A DNA stretch of 64,000 nucleotides from Variovorax paradoxus (GCF_024734665.1 NZ_CP102931.1:5702001-5766000); one strand, 5' to 3'. Counted from the first letter of the stretch, positions 46,246 to 55,680 are shown. Numbers and translations: made by a program. Notes: a model not told the origin generated them from the sequence alone.

Positions 46246-47259
46246 TCAATCCCCGAACATCTTTTGCTTGAGTTCGCGGCGCTGTTGCGCTTCGAGCGAC
46301 AGCGTGGCCGTCGGGCGGGCCAGCAGGCGGCCGACGCCGATGGGTTCGCCGGTTTCGTCGCAGTAGCCGTAGTCGCCGGCGTCGATGCGCTGGATCGACT
46401 GCTCGATCTTCTTGAGCAGCTTGCGCTCACGGTCGCGGGTGCGCAGCTCGAGGGCGTGTTCTTCCTCGATGGTGGCGCGGTCGGCCGGGTCGGGAACGAC
46501 CACCGTGTCTTCACGCAGGTGCTCGGTGGTCTCGCCGGCGTTCTCGAGAATGCCGCGCTTGAGTTCTTCGAGCTTCAGGCGGAAGAACGCCATCTGCTTT
46601 TCGTTCATGTACTCGTCGTCGGGCATGGCGATGACTTCAGCGTCGCTCAGCTCGGAGGGAGTCTTGGTCTTCCAGTTGTTGGCCAGCTTCGGGTCTTTCT
46701 TCACGGCCAGGGGCGGCGGCGGCACCAGCGCGGTGGAAGGCGCCTGCGAGAAGCTGGACTTGGCGGCGGTCGATGCGACAGATTGCGGCATCGAGGGCAC
46801 GGTCAGTTGCGACAGCCGGGACACGCGGCCACCACGCGCGGCGGGTGCGGGCGTGGGGGTTTGAACGGGCATCGAGGGTGTCGCCGGGGCGGAAGTGGAG
46901 GCGGCAGCCGTTTTTTTCATGGGGATCGAGGGGGCAGAAGGAACGGCAGCAGGGCGGCCGACGGGTTTGGATGACGATGAGCCCGCGCCTGCGGTCTTGG
47001 TGGCGGCAGTTGCAGGCTTGGCGGACTTCTTGGTCGCAGCGGTCGCGGCCTTGGCCGGTGGTGCTGCGGGCTTTTTGGACGGCGCGCTTTTCTCCTTCGC
47101 TGCGGAGCCATGTGCGGTGGCGGAAACCTTTTTGGCCGCAGGTACAGCCTGCTTCGCAGCCGGCGCCTTCTTTGTGGCGGGCTTGGGTGCTGGCGTGGCC
47201 TTGGCGGCGGGTTTCTTCACGGTGACTGGCTCCTTGGTCGAACTGGAACGCGCTTTCAC
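46246..47259 (-). CDS. dksA: DksA, single-cysteine type with a long Lys/Ala/Pro-rich N-terminal tail
   Basis: 337 residues from a GTG at 47259, which has GGGAGGAG 7 bases upstream; E. coli DksA has 151. The DksA core occupies about 200-337: coiled coil, tip motif DPADRA (257-262) with both Asp and Ala needed to act in the RNA polymerase secondary channel, and the C-terminal globule YGYCDETGEPIG to RLLARPTATLSLEAQQRR. Only the first of the four zinc-ligand cysteines remains, a form I associate with beta- and alphaproteobacteria. Residues 1-190 are low complexity: Lys, Ala, Pro, Ser and Thr, histone-H1-like in the first 90. It mediates the ppGpp response. Confidence 0.93.
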   Translation of the reverse strand: MKARSSSTKEPVTVKKPAAKATPAPKPATKKAPAAKQAVPAAKKVSATAHGSAAKEKSAPSKKPAAPPAKAATAATKKSAKPATAATKTAGAGSSSSKPVGRPAAVPSAPSIPMKKTAAASTSAPATPSMPVQTPTPAPAARGGRVSRLSQLTVPSMPQSVASTAAKSSFSQAPSTALVPPPPLAVKKDPKLANNWKTKTPSELSDAEVIAMPDDEYMNEKQMAFFRLKLEELKRGILENAGETTEHLREDTVVVPDPADRATIEEEHALELRTRDRERKLLKKIEQSIQRIDAGDYGYCDETGEPIGVGRLLARPTATLSLEAQQRRELKQKMFGD

Positions 47260-47354
47260 TGGGTGTCTCCTCCCATGGGAGCCACTTGCGGCTTTCAGAC
47301 CACGCAGGCTCCCCGTTGTCGGGGTGCTCGCAAGTGGCGAACCCCGGGGTTATA
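47260..47354 (-). promoter_or_regulatory. dksA promoter -10 and structured 5' leader
   Basis: TATAAC (47354-47349) is a good -10 followed by the GC-rich discriminator CCCCGGGG, a trait of stringently controlled promoters; the -35 is weak. The leader of about 80 bases then forms a perfect 10-bp stem (47281-47290 with 47329-47338, GCCACTTGCG) enclosing an inner CCCC/GGGG hairpin (47311-47324). The palindrome CTCCCATGGGAG (47270-47281) overlaps the Shine-Dalgarno. In the rest of the 344-base gap up to 47603 I see nothing definite. Confidence 0.45.
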
Positions 47355-47603
47355 CCCCCGAAAGCCCACCAGGAACGTGCGGCGCCCCGTGCCGGAAGTC
47401 ACATCTTGTCCACGAGAACTGGACATGGCTGCCGGAACAGGCGCGCGATTGTATAGAGAACTCGCAGGCGCGGGCGATGTCTCGGCGTGCCGGCCAACTC
47501 CGTTAGCATCGCGCGGCGCTGTCTGTGGGAGCAGCGCGGCCCCGGGCCTTTGTCCATATGGCGCAGGGGGCCTATCCGTTCATTCGCAAAAAGAAAGCAA
47601 GTC

Positions 47604-49121
47604 TTGAACAAGAAAGTAGTTTTGGGAGTCTTGGCCGCAGCTATCGCCGCCGCCTACGGCGGCAGCACCTGGTGGGCCGGCACGCAAATCAAGTCGCGCT
47701 ACGACATCGCCTTCGACGAATTGCCGAAGCAGACCGCGCTGGTGCGCGTGACCGAGCGCAAATATGAACGCGGCTTCTTCGGCGCCGTCAGCACCGTGAC
47801 GCTGGAAATCGGCTGCGCAGCCGATGCCGCCGCCCCGGCAGCAGCAGCACCCGCCGCCGCCGACAAGCCCGCCGAGGGCGAGGAAGCCGAAGCCGACGAC
47901 GAGGAAGACGCAGGCAGCATCAAGCCGCCCAAGCAGCTGCGCCTGACCATCCGCGACACCATCCACCACGGCCCGCTGGCCGGCGGCACGCTGGCAGCGG
48001 CCACCATCGACAGCGAACTGGTGCTCGACGAGAAGACGCAGGCCGCGGCGAAAAAGCTGTTCGGCGACGCCAAGCCCCTGACCGCGCGCACCAAGGTCGG
48101 CTTCGGCGGCGCCTTCACGACCGACCTGACCGTCGCGCCCGCCAAGCTGGTCGAAGAAGGCAAGGGCCGCCTCGACTGGCAAGGCATTCAGGCCCGCCTG
48201 GAAGTCAACGCCGCGCGCACCCAGGCGCGCTACGACATGACCATGCCCGGCCTCGACTTCAGCGAAGCGCGTAGCGGCGTGACCATGAAGATGGGCAAGC
48301 TCGCCGCCAAGGCCGACATGGACATGAGCGCCGGCTGGTTCCTGGCCACCGGCAAAACCGAAGGCCGGCTCGACACCCTCGAGTTCGCCGTCAAGAAGAA
48401 GGCTGCCGAGGAAGGCGCTGCACCGGCAGAACCAACAAAGGCACTGCCGACAGTCGTGCTCCAGAACATCGAACTGGTCGGCGACGCGAGCACCAAGGAC
48501 GGCCTCTATGCGTCGAGCGGCACGTTCAGGGGCACCGGCAAGATCGGCGAGACCAAGATCGACAAGTTCGAACTGACCAGCAGCGCGCGCCGCATCCATG
48601 CCGCCGGCTACAAGAAGCTGGCCGACGCCTGGATGCAGTCCAGCGCCGCCAGCGGCTGCGGCAAGGGCAGCAGCAAGGCATCTCAGGCAGCCATGCAGGC
48701 GCTGGCCGAGCAGCTCGCGCCCGACCTCAAGGCCATGGCGAAGTACGGCCCCGAAGCCGGCCTCGACAAGATGCTGGTCGAAATCGACGGCAAGCGCGCC
48801 GAAATCGGCTACACGGTCAGCATGGCCGGCGTGACCGACGAAGACCTGCAGATGCCCGGCACCGCACTGCTCATGAAGCGCGGCGTGCTCAAGGCCCATG
48901 CGCGACTGCCGATGAAGTGGCTCGAGAAGCTGGCCGAAACCGGTGCAGAGAGCGGCCAGACGCCGCCGCCCGAAATGGTGGCCGGCCTGGTCGAGCAGGG
49001 CGAGCAGAGCGGCTTCGTGAAGCGCGACGGCGACGACGTCACCGCCCAGGTCGAGTACAGCGAAGGCAGCCTGAAGGTCAATGGCAAGCCGCTGGGCGGG
49101 ATGGGCGCAACCGGCAAGTAA
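47604..49121 (+). CDS. DUF945 (YdgA-like) family protein
   Basis: 505 residues if the TTG at 47604 is used: it opens directly into LNKKVVLGVLAAAIAAAY, the usual membrane-anchor start of the family. The frame is open back to a GTG at 47487, without similarity. After the anchor comes a large periplasmic beta-rich domain with AVSTVTLEIGC and GLDFSEARSGVTMKMGKL; an acidic Ala/Glu-rich stretch lies at about 75-107. YdgA-like proteins are envelope proteins of unknown function. It is divergent from dksA. Confidence 0.75.
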   Translation: MNKKVVLGVLAAAIAAAYGGSTWWAGTQIKSRYDIAFDELPKQTALVRVTERKYERGFFGAVSTVTLEIGCAADAAAPAAAAPAAADKPAEGEEAEADDEEDAGSIKPPKQLRLTIRDTIHHGPLAGGTLAAATIDSELVLDEKTQAAAKKLFGDAKPLTARTKVGFGGAFTTDLTVAPAKLVEEGKGRLDWQGIQARLEVNAARTQARYDMTMPGLDFSEARSGVTMKMGKLAAKADMDMSAGWFLATGKTEGRLDTLEFAVKKKAAEEGAAPAEPTKALPTVVLQNIELVGDASTKDGLYASSGTFRGTGKIGETKIDKFELTSSARRIHAAGYKKLADAWMQSSAASGCGKGSSKASQAAMQALAEQLAPDLKAMAKYGPEAGLDKMLVEIDGKRAEIGYTVSMAGVTDEDLQMPGTALLMKRGVLKAHARLPMKWLEKLAETGAESGQTPPPEMVAGLVEQGEQSGFVKRDGDDVTAQVEYSEGSLKVNGKPLGGMGATGK

Positions 49122-49141
49122 GCCGGCCTCGGCCCGAATGA

Positions 49142-49177
49142 AAAACGGCGCTGGCCTTTTGGGGCCAGCGCCGTTTT
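49142..49177. terminator. Strong bidirectional terminator
   Basis: AAAACGGCGCTGGCC (49142-49156) pairs perfectly over 15 bases with 49163-49177 around TTTTGG, with T-runs on both strands. It serves the DUF945 gene (plus) and the CobW-like gene (minus), which converge here. Confidence 0.92.
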
Positions 49178-49198
49178 CTATTTCAGCAAGCCTTCAAC

Positions 49199-50251
49199 TC
49201 AGACCAGGCACTGCTCCAGCCCCTGCTCGAGAATTTCGCGCGGCAGCTCGATGCCGATGAACACCATGCGGCTCTGGCGCGCCTCGTCCTTGCCCCACTC
49301 GGGCCCCAGGTCGCTGCCCATCAGCTGGTGCACGCCCTGGAAGATCACCTTGCGCTCGGTGCCCTTCATGTTCAGCACGCCCTTGTAGCGCAGCATGCGC
49401 GGGCCGTAGATATTGACGATCGCACCCAGAAAGTCTTCCAGCTTGGCCGGATCGAAGGCGCGGTCGGCCTTGTAGACGAAGCTCTTCACGTCATCGTCCG
49501 TGTGGTGATGGTGGCCGTGGCCCTCGTGCTTGTGCGAGGGGTGGTCGCACGCCTCGCCATGCGCGTGGTCATGGTCGTGATGGTCGTGGTCGTCTTCCTT
49601 CAGGAAGTCGGGGTCGATGTCGAGCTTGGCGTTCAGGTTGAAGCCGCGCAGGTCGAAGATGTCCTTCAGCGGCACGTCGCCGAAATGCGCCTTCTGCTGC
49701 GGCGCGCGTGGGTTCATGTGCTTCAGGCGGTGAATGAGCGCGTCGGTCTCTTCGGCCGACACCAGCTCGCTCTTGCTGATGAAGATCTGGTCGGCAAAGC
49801 CCACCTGGCGACGCGCTTCCTGGCGGTCGTTGAGCTGCTGAGGCGCGTGCTTGGCATCGACCAGCGTGAGGATCGAGTCGAGCAGGTAGCTCTCGGCGAT
49901 CTCGTCGTCCATGAAGAAGGTCTGGGCCACGGGGCCGGGGTCGGCCAGGCCGGTGGTTTCAATAACCACGCGGTCGAAATCGAGCAGGCCCTGGCGCTTC
50001 TTGGCGGCCAGCATTTGCAGCGCCTCGCGCAGGTCTTCGCGGATGGTGCAGCAGACGCAGCCGTTGCTCATCTGCACGATCTGCTCCTTCGACTCGGTCA
50101 CGAGGATGTCGCTGTCGATGTTCTCTTCGCCGAACTCGTTCTCGATGACCGCGATCTTCTGACCGTGGGCCTCGGTCAGGATGCGTTTGAGCAGCGTGGT
50201 CTTGCCCGAGCCGAGAAAGCCGGTGAGGATGGTCGCGGGAATGAGGGCCAT
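49199..50251 (-). CDS. CobW/YjiA-family G3E GTPase with a His-rich metal loop
   Basis: 350 residues from the ATG at 50251 (the frame is open to 50338 without similarity). Walker A GFLGSGKTTLL (11-21), the metal motif GCVCC (about 64-68), Walker B VIETTGLADP, and a CobW C-terminal domain. Residues about 225-262 are an extreme His/Asp run (EDDHDHHDHDHAHG followed by HHHH) able to bind zinc, nickel or cobalt. Such GTPases act as metallochaperones or metal-insertion factors. No Zur site or metalloenzyme gene is adjacent, so the client is unknown. Confidence 0.88.
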   Translation of the reverse strand: MALIPATILTGFLGSGKTTLLKRILTEAHGQKIAVIENEFGEENIDSDILVTESKEQIVQMSNGCVCCTIREDLREALQMLAAKKRQGLLDFDRVVIETTGLADPGPVAQTFFMDDEIAESYLLDSILTLVDAKHAPQQLNDRQEARRQVGFADQIFISKSELVSAEETDALIHRLKHMNPRAPQQKAHFGDVPLKDIFDLRGFNLNAKLDIDPDFLKEDDHDHHDHDHAHGEACDHPSHKHEGHGHHHHTDDDVKSFVYKADRAFDPAKLEDFLGAIVNIYGPRMLRYKGVLNMKGTERKVIFQGVHQLMGSDLGPEWGKDEARQSRMVFIGIELPREILEQGLEQCLV

Positions 50252-50370
50252 GGGGATAGTGCTCCGGAAGCGGAAAACAGGAATTGGGGGCAGGGAAAGG
50301 CGCGAAAAGGCGTGGCCCGGCAGTTTAGCCAATGCCACTGAGTTGCGTTGGCGGCAGGGTCAAGACGGCG

Positions 50371-51594
50371 TCAGGCGGGCTTTCTGACCACCACCAGGCC
50401 CTTCAGGTACTCCCCTTCCGGAAACTCGATGGTCATCGGATGGTCGGGCGCAGCGCCCAGGCGTTCGGCGATGTAGCCGTCCACGCCCGCATCGAGCCCC
50501 GCCGAGGCCACGATCTTGTGGAACAGGTCGGCGCTGATGCCGCCCGAGCATGAGAAGGTCAGCAGCACGCCACCCGGCTCCAGCAGCTTCAGCGCCAGCC
50601 GGTTGATGTCCTTGTAGGCCCGCGCGGCGCGCTCGGCGTGCGCCACCGTGGGCGCGAACTTGGGCGGGTCGAGCACGATGGCGTCGAAAGTGCGGCCCTG
50701 GTCGATGAACTCGCGCAGCACGGTGTTGACGTTGGCGTCGAGAAACTCGGTCTTTATGCCCTGCCCCCCAATGCTGTCAAAGCCGTTGAGCGCGAGATGG
50801 CCACGAGCCCGCTCCAGCGCGGGCAGCGACGAATCGACCGACACCAGCTCCACGCCTTCGAGCGCGCCCGCGGCCTTCAGCCCCGCCAGTGCCGCAACGG
50901 TGAAGCCGCCCGTGTAGCAGAAGCAATTCAGCACGCGCCGGAAGCGCCGGTGCTGCGCCAGCTCGGCAAAGCGCTGGCGGCTGTCGCGCTGGTCGAGATA
51001 GAAGCCGGTCTTGTGGCCGGTCGCGATGTCGAGCGACAGCTTCCAGCCGTGCTCGCGAATGATGATCTCTGTGGGGCCGTCGCCGCGCAGCCAGCCCGTG
51101 ACGGGCTTCAGGCCTTCGCGCTCGCGGCCGCTGGCGTCGGAGCGTTCGTAGAGCTTCGTCAGGCCCGTGGCCTTGAGCAGCGCGTCGGCCAGAACATCTT
51201 TCCAGCGCTCGACGCCGGCCGAGAGAAACTGCGCCACCAGCGTGTCGCCATAGCGGTCGACGATCAGCCCCGGCAGGCCGTCGGCCTCGCCGTGCACCAG
51301 CCGCACGCCGTCGCTCTGCAGGTCGAACAGGCCGCGGGCGGCCACCGCACGGGCGCACACCGAGGCGAAGAAGGCAGCGTCGATGCGCTGCGTTTCGACG
51401 AAGCTCCAGGCCCGCGCGCGGATCTTTGAAATGGGGCTGAAGGCCGCCCATGCGAGGAAAGCGCCGTCGTGCGACTCGACGCGCACGGTCTCGCCGGAAT
51501 CGGCGCCACCGCGTGCGATGGCCGATTCGAAGACCCACGGATGGCGGCGCTGCATCGAGCGCTCTTTGCCGGGTTTGAGGCGAAGGGTTTTCAT
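50371..51594 (-). CDS. rlmI: RlmI-like 23S rRNA (cytosine-C5) methyltransferase
   Basis: 407 residues from the ATG at 51594. An N-terminal PUA domain (LRLKPGKERSMQRRHPWVF) and a class I SAM domain with VLNCFCYTGGFTVAAL, IVLDPPKFAP and LLTFSCSGGIS. The family methylates C1962 of 23S rRNA. It starts 10 bases after the xerC stop and probably shares its transcript. Confidence 0.9.
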   Translation of the reverse strand: MKTLRLKPGKERSMQRRHPWVFESAIARGGADSGETVRVESHDGAFLAWAAFSPISKIRARAWSFVETQRIDAAFFASVCARAVAARGLFDLQSDGVRLVHGEADGLPGLIVDRYGDTLVAQFLSAGVERWKDVLADALLKATGLTKLYERSDASGREREGLKPVTGWLRGDGPTEIIIREHGWKLSLDIATGHKTGFYLDQRDSRQRFAELAQHRRFRRVLNCFCYTGGFTVAALAGLKAAGALEGVELVSVDSSLPALERARGHLALNGFDSIGGQGIKTEFLDANVNTVLREFIDQGRTFDAIVLDPPKFAPTVAHAERAARAYKDINRLALKLLEPGGVLLTFSCSGGISADLFHKIVASAGLDAGVDGYIAERLGAAPDHPMTIEFPEGEYLKGLVVVRKPA

Positions 51595-51604
51595 TGTTTC
51601 TTGC

Positions 51605-52603
51605 TTACTTGTCTTTGTCTTCCCGGGCCTTGGCGCGCGGATGTGCCGCGTCATAAACCTTGGCCAGGTGCTGGAAATCCAGCCGCGTATAGACCTGCGT
51701 GGTCGCGATGTTGGCGTGCCCCAGCAGCTCCTGCACCGCGCGCAGGTCGCTGCTCGATTGCAGCACGTGGCTCGCGAACGAATGGCGCAGCATGTGCGGA
51801 TGCACCGGCGCCGCCAGGCCGGCCTTGAGACTGCGCTCGCGCAGCAGCTTCCACACCGCCTGCGACGACATCCGCATGCCCTTGGCGCTGATGAAAAGCG
51901 CGGCCGCCGCTTGCGGGTCGCGCAGCCGGGCGGTGGTCAGCCCGGCGCAATCGCCGCGCACCGCCAGCCAGTCGCGCGCCGCCTCTGCCGCCTTGCTGCC
52001 CATTGGCACGATGCGGCGCTTGCTGCCCTTGCCGAGCACGCTGGCTTCCATCGCATCGAGATCGACCCAGCCTCGCGCCGTGTTGCTCGCCTGCGCGTCG
52101 AGCCCCGTGAGCTCGCTCACACGCAGCCCGCAGCCGTAGAGCACCTCGACGATCGCGCCATCGCGCGCCTCGGTCCATGGGTCGGCCTCGGGGTCATACA
52201 GCTCGGCGAGGCGCACCGCGTCGTCAACGCCCAATGCCTTGGGCAGCGGCCGGCCGGCCTTGGGCGCGTGCACGTCCTGCACGGGGTTGAAGCCGATCAG
52301 CCCTTCATTGCCCAGCCAGCGGTAGAAGCTGCGCCAGCACGACAGCACCAGCGCAATGCCGCGCGGCTCGCGCCCGGCGCTGTGCAATTGCGCCATCCAG
52401 CGGCGCACGTGGGCGGTCTGCACGCGGTCCAGCGGCAGCTTTGCTTCGACAGCATGGTCGCGCAGGGCCTGCAGGTGAAAGGCGTAGAGCTCGACCGTAC
52501 GCGCCGCGAGCCGACGCTCGACGCGCACATGCTCCAGGTATTTTTCGATCCAGTCCGGGGGAGTGGATGCGACCGGCTCAGAAGAGATAGCCATGGCCGG
52601 CAT
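51605..52603 (-). CDS. xerC: Tyrosine recombinase XerC
   Basis: 332 residues from the ATG at 52603 (or 329 from 52594). With XerD it resolves chromosome dimers at dif. Catalytic residues by count from 52603: Arg 161 (GCGLRVSEL), Lys 192, His 270 and Arg 273 (HPHMLRHSFASH), His 296 and Tyr 305 (LLGHANIATTQVYTRLD). Its start overlaps the end of the DUF218 gene by 17-26 bases. The dapF-DUF484-xerC neighbourhood is typical of proteobacterial xerC. Confidence 0.95.
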   Translation of the reverse strand: MPAMAISSEPVASTPPDWIEKYLEHVRVERRLAARTVELYAFHLQALRDHAVEAKLPLDRVQTAHVRRWMAQLHSAGREPRGIALVLSCWRSFYRWLGNEGLIGFNPVQDVHAPKAGRPLPKALGVDDAVRLAELYDPEADPWTEARDGAIVEVLYGCGLRVSELTGLDAQASNTARGWVDLDAMEASVLGKGSKRRIVPMGSKAAEAARDWLAVRGDCAGLTTARLRDPQAAAALFISAKGMRMSSQAVWKLLRERSLKAGLAAPVHPHMLRHSFASHVLQSSSDLRAVQELLGHANIATTQVYTRLDFQHLAKVYDAAHPRAKAREDKDK

Positions 52604-53213
52604 TGTTGATGATGGCTGCCGGCTCGCGCAATGCGCCCTTGGACAACGGCCCCAGCGCCCGCCAGCACGACGTGGGCGCCGCCGCGTACTGCACGTCGAA
52701 GCTCTGGTCGAAGCCGCTCTTCTTCACGAGCCGCTCGATACGCCACAGATGGAAGGGCTCCGACACGATGACCACGCTGCGCACGCCGGCCGCCAGCAGC
52801 AGCGGACGCGACAGCGACAGGTTCAGCCGCGTGGACGTCGATGCAGGCTCGAGCACCATCGGCCCCGCAAAGCCCGAAGCTATTGCGTGTTCCCCCATCG
52901 TGATGGCCTCGATGCGGCTGTCCTCGGAATCCACGCCGCCCGAAAAAGCCAGCTGCCTGACCAAGCCGGCTTTCGCCATCGCCAGAGCCGTATCGACCCG
53001 CCCCGTAAGGCACGGATGCGGCTTGCCGTCGAGGTACGCGCGGCTGCCGAGCACCAGCGCCGCGTCGGCTGGTCGCTGCGGCGGGTGCGCCAGCAGCTCT
53101 TCGGCATGCCACCAGAGGAACGCTCCGATGGCCGCATACACCAGCGCCACGGCCAGCACCCCGCCAGCCAGCACGACCTGCCACGGCCGCCGCAACCAGC
53201 GCGGGCGTTTCAA
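52578..53213 (-). CDS. DUF218 (SanA/YdcF-like) membrane protein
   Basis: 211 residues from a TTG at 53213 whose TTGA overlaps the DUF484 stop; no ATG lies near. A membrane helix (about 10-30, VVLAGGVLAVALVYAAIGAFLWW) precedes the DUF218 domain with ALVLGSRAYLDGKPHPCLTGRVD, SGGVDSEDSRIEA and VVIVSEPFHLWR. Homologues such as SanA and ElyC affect envelope permeability. It is inserted between DUF484 and xerC. Confidence 0.82.
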   Translation of the reverse strand: MKRPRWLRRPWQVVLAGGVLAVALVYAAIGAFLWWHAEELLAHPPQRPADAALVLGSRAYLDGKPHPCLTGRVDTALAMAKAGLVRQLAFSGGVDSEDSRIEAITMGEHAIASGFAGPMVLEPASTSTRLNLSLSRPLLLAAGVRSVVIVSEPFHLWRIERLVKKSGFDQSFDVQYAAAPTSCWRALGPLSKGALREPAAIINNAGHGYLF

Positions 53214-53914
53214 GGACGAAGCCGCGAAAGTCCGCCCGAGGCCAGCTCGGCGATGCGCTCGAGAAAGTCGGTACCCATCTCGGCGTTGAAGCGCTGCGCG
53301 TCGGGCGACGCCAGCACCAGCATGCCGAAGGCCGGCGACTCGGCGTCGGGGCGCAGCGGAATCAGCGCGATCGACATCGCGGCCTGCGGCTCGGGCAGCC
53401 AGTTGGCCGCCTCGAAGCCCGAATTGAGCCCGCAGTACGGCGAGGTCAGCGAGGTGGCCAGCGCCTTCACGTCGTCGCTCACCCACTGGGCATAGGCCTC
53501 GTTGAGGTATTCGCTGCCGCAGCCCCACACCTTGATGGCCGTCTGCGGCACCAGGAACAGCGACTGCAAATCGACCGCGATGCGGTACGGCAGGCTGCGC
53601 GGGTCGCGCGTGGTCAGCAGGCCGCTGGTCCAGCGCTGCAGGCGGTCGGCAATGACGACGTTCTCAGTGCCATGACGCACCATATCCATCAGGCGGTGCT
53701 CCAGCGCCTTGATCTTTTCGCGCAGCATCTCGGCCTGGCGTTCCTGCAGGCTCACGGCGCGGTTGCCGTGCGGGCTGGTGAGCTGCACCTGCGCCAACAG
53801 CTGGGCATGGCGCTCGAAGAAGTCGGGCGTGTTCGCCAGGTAGTTGGCGATGTCGTCTTCGGTGATCGGGTTCATGGCGTTGGCGTCGTTGTTGTTCGTG
53901 AAGTTGGTCGTCAT
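53210..53914 (-). CDS. DUF484 family protein
   Basis: 234 residues from the ATG at 53914, overlapping the dapF stop by 4 bases. A conserved N-terminal helix ([20 protein letters not shown]), a coiled coil ([22 protein letters not shown]) and a GAF-like C-terminal domain with the family ending in SIALIPL and GMLVLASPD. Function unknown; regularly found between dapF and xerC. Confidence 0.9.
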   Translation of the reverse strand: MTTNFTNNNDANAMNPITEDDIANYLANTPDFFERHAQLLAQVQLTSPHGNRAVSLQERQAEMLREKIKALEHRLMDMVRHGTENVVIADRLQRWTSGLLTTRDPRSLPYRIAVDLQSLFLVPQTAIKVWGCGSEYLNEAYAQWVSDDVKALATSLTSPYCGLNSGFEAANWLPEPQAAMSIALIPLRPDAESPAFGMLVLASPDAQRFNAEMGTDFLERIAELASGGLSRLRP

Positions 53915-54786
53915 GGCAGCTCCGGCACCTCGATGTCGCCTTCGAAGACTGTGGTGGCCGGCCCGGTCATCAGCACCGGCTGCCCCTCTCCCTGCCACTC
54001 GATCGTGAGAATGCCGCCGTGCGTCTGCACGTCGACCCGGCGCTCCAGCAGGCCGAGGCGAATGCCCGCCACCACCGCCGCGCAGGCGCCCGTGCCGCAG
54101 GCCAGCGTTTCGCCGGCGCCGCGCTCGAACACCCGCAGCCTGATGTGCGAGCGGTCGACCACCTGCATGAAGCCCGCATTCACCCGCTGCGGAAAGCGCG
54201 GATGGTGCTCGATCTGCGGGCCCTGCTCGGCCACGGGGGCGGTGTCTACGTTGTCGACCACCTGCACGGCGTGCGGGTTGCCCATCGACAGGACCGCTAC
54301 TGAAACGATAGCGGTGCCCGCGCGCGTGCCAAGGGCAAGGTGCCACTTGTGCCAGGCGCCTTCGGGCTGCGGGTCGAGCCCGGCGATGTCGAAGGGCACG
54401 CGCTCGGGTTCGAAGACAGGGGCGCCCATGTCGACCGTCACGCGGCCGTCGGCACCCATGCGCGGCTCGATCACGCCCGACAGGGTCTGCACGCGCACTT
54501 GCGTCTTGTCGGTCAGGTGGTGTTCGTTGACGAAGCGCATGAAGCAGCGCGCGCCGTTGCCGCACTGCTCCACTTCGCCGCCGTCGGAGTTGTGGATCAC
54601 GTATTGAAAGTCGACGCCTGCCGCAGGCGAAGGCCGCACGGTCAGGATCTGGTCGGCGCCGACGCCGAAATGGCGGTCGGCCAGAAAGCGGTATTGCGCG
54701 GCACTGAGGCCCAGCGTGCCGCGTGTTTCGTCCAGCACGACGAAATCGTTGCCGGCTCCCTGCATCTTGGTAAAGCGGATTCGCAT
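53911..54786 (-). CDS. dapF: Diaminopimelate epimerase
   Basis: 291 residues from the ATG at 54786. It converts LL- to meso-diaminopimelate for lysine and for the wall precursor used by MurE. Both catalytic cysteines are present: Cys 75 in [11 protein letters not shown] and Cys 230 in [11 protein letters not shown]. The start [19 protein letters not shown] is typical. Confidence 0.96.
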   Translation of the reverse strand: MRIRFTKMQGAGNDFVVLDETRGTLGLSAAQYRFLADRHFGVGADQILTVRPSPAAGVDFQYVIHNSDGGEVEQCGNGARCFMRFVNEHHLTDKTQVRVQTLSGVIEPRMGADGRVTVDMGAPVFEPERVPFDIAGLDPQPEGAWHKWHLALGTRAGTAIVSVAVLSMGNPHAVQVVDNVDTAPVAEQGPQIEHHPRFPQRVNAGFMQVVDRSHIRLRVFERGAGETLACGTGACAAVVAGIRLGLLERRVDVQTHGGILTIEWQGEGQPVLMTGPATTVFEGDIEVPELP

Positions 54787-54858
54787 TCCGGGATTATCGC
54801 CACCGGCACTACCCTTGGCGACCACGGGCCCAAGCCCGTGGCCATGAAGACGGAACGA

Positions 54859-55680
54859 TCAGGCCTGGATGAACGCCAGCAGATCAGCGTTCACCTGGTC
54901 CTTGTGGGTGGTGCAGGTGGCGTGCGGCGCACCTGCGTAGACCTTGAGCTGGCTGCCCTTGATCATCTCGGCCGCAAGCTTGCCGGTGGCCTCGAAGGGC
55001 ACGACCTGGTCGTCATCGCCGTGAATCACGAGCGTGGGCACGTCGATCTTCGCCATGTCGGGGCGGAAGTCGGTTTCCGAGAACGCGGTCACGCAGTCGA
55101 TGGTGGCCTTGATCGAGGCCTGCAGCGCGATCTGCAGCGTCTGCTTGAAGACGCCTTGCGACACCTTGGCGCCGGGGCGATTGGTGCCGTAGAAGAGCGT
55201 GCTGAAGTCGTCGAGGAACTGCGGGCGGTCGGCGGCCAGGCCGGCGCGGATGCCCGCGAACAGCGAGGCGTCGGGCCCCACGGGGTGGTCGGCCGTCTTC
55301 ATGAACAGCGGCGTCACGGCGCTGATGAGCGCAAGCTTGGCCACGCGAGCGCTGCCCTTGCGCGCGATGTAGCGCGTCACGTCGCCGCCGCCCATCGAGA
55401 AGCCCGCAAGGATCACGTCCTTCAGGTCGAGCTTTTCGATCAGCTCGGCGATGTCGTCGGCGAAGGTGTCGTAGTCGTAGCCGGTCCACGGCTGGCTCGA
55501 GCGGCCGAAACCGCGGCGGTCGAACGCGATGGTGCGGTAGCCGCGCTCCGCGAAGAACAGCATCTGGGCGTCCCACATGTCGGCGCTGAGTGGCCAGCCG
55601 TGGCTGAAGAGAATGGGCTGGCCCGAGCCCCAGTCCTTGTAGTAGAGCTCGGTGCCGTCGCGCAGTGTGAGTGTGGTCAT
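54859..55680 (-). CDS. Alpha/beta hydrolase, non-haem chloroperoxidase/arylesterase type
   Basis: 273 residues from the ATG at 55680. Nucleophile Ser 95 in [10 protein letters not shown], an oxyanion region [11 protein letters not shown], the acid in [12 protein letters not shown] and the His in GAPHATC. This group includes esterases with perhydrolase (bromide or chloride oxidising) side activity. It is the last gene of the operon starting at 60569, 47 bases after the MFS gene. The physiological substrate is unknown. Confidence 0.88.
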   Translation of the reverse strand: MTTLTLRDGTELYYKDWGSGQPILFSHGWPLSADMWDAQMLFFAERGYRTIAFDRRGFGRSSQPWTGYDYDTFADDIAELIEKLDLKDVILAGFSMGGGDVTRYIARKGSARVAKLALISAVTPLFMKTADHPVGPDASLFAGIRAGLAADRPQFLDDFSTLFYGTNRPGAKVSQGVFKQTLQIALQASIKATIDCVTAFSETDFRPDMAKIDVPTLVIHGDDDQVVPFEATGKLAAEMIKGSQLKVYAGAPHATCTTHKDQVNADLLAFIQA

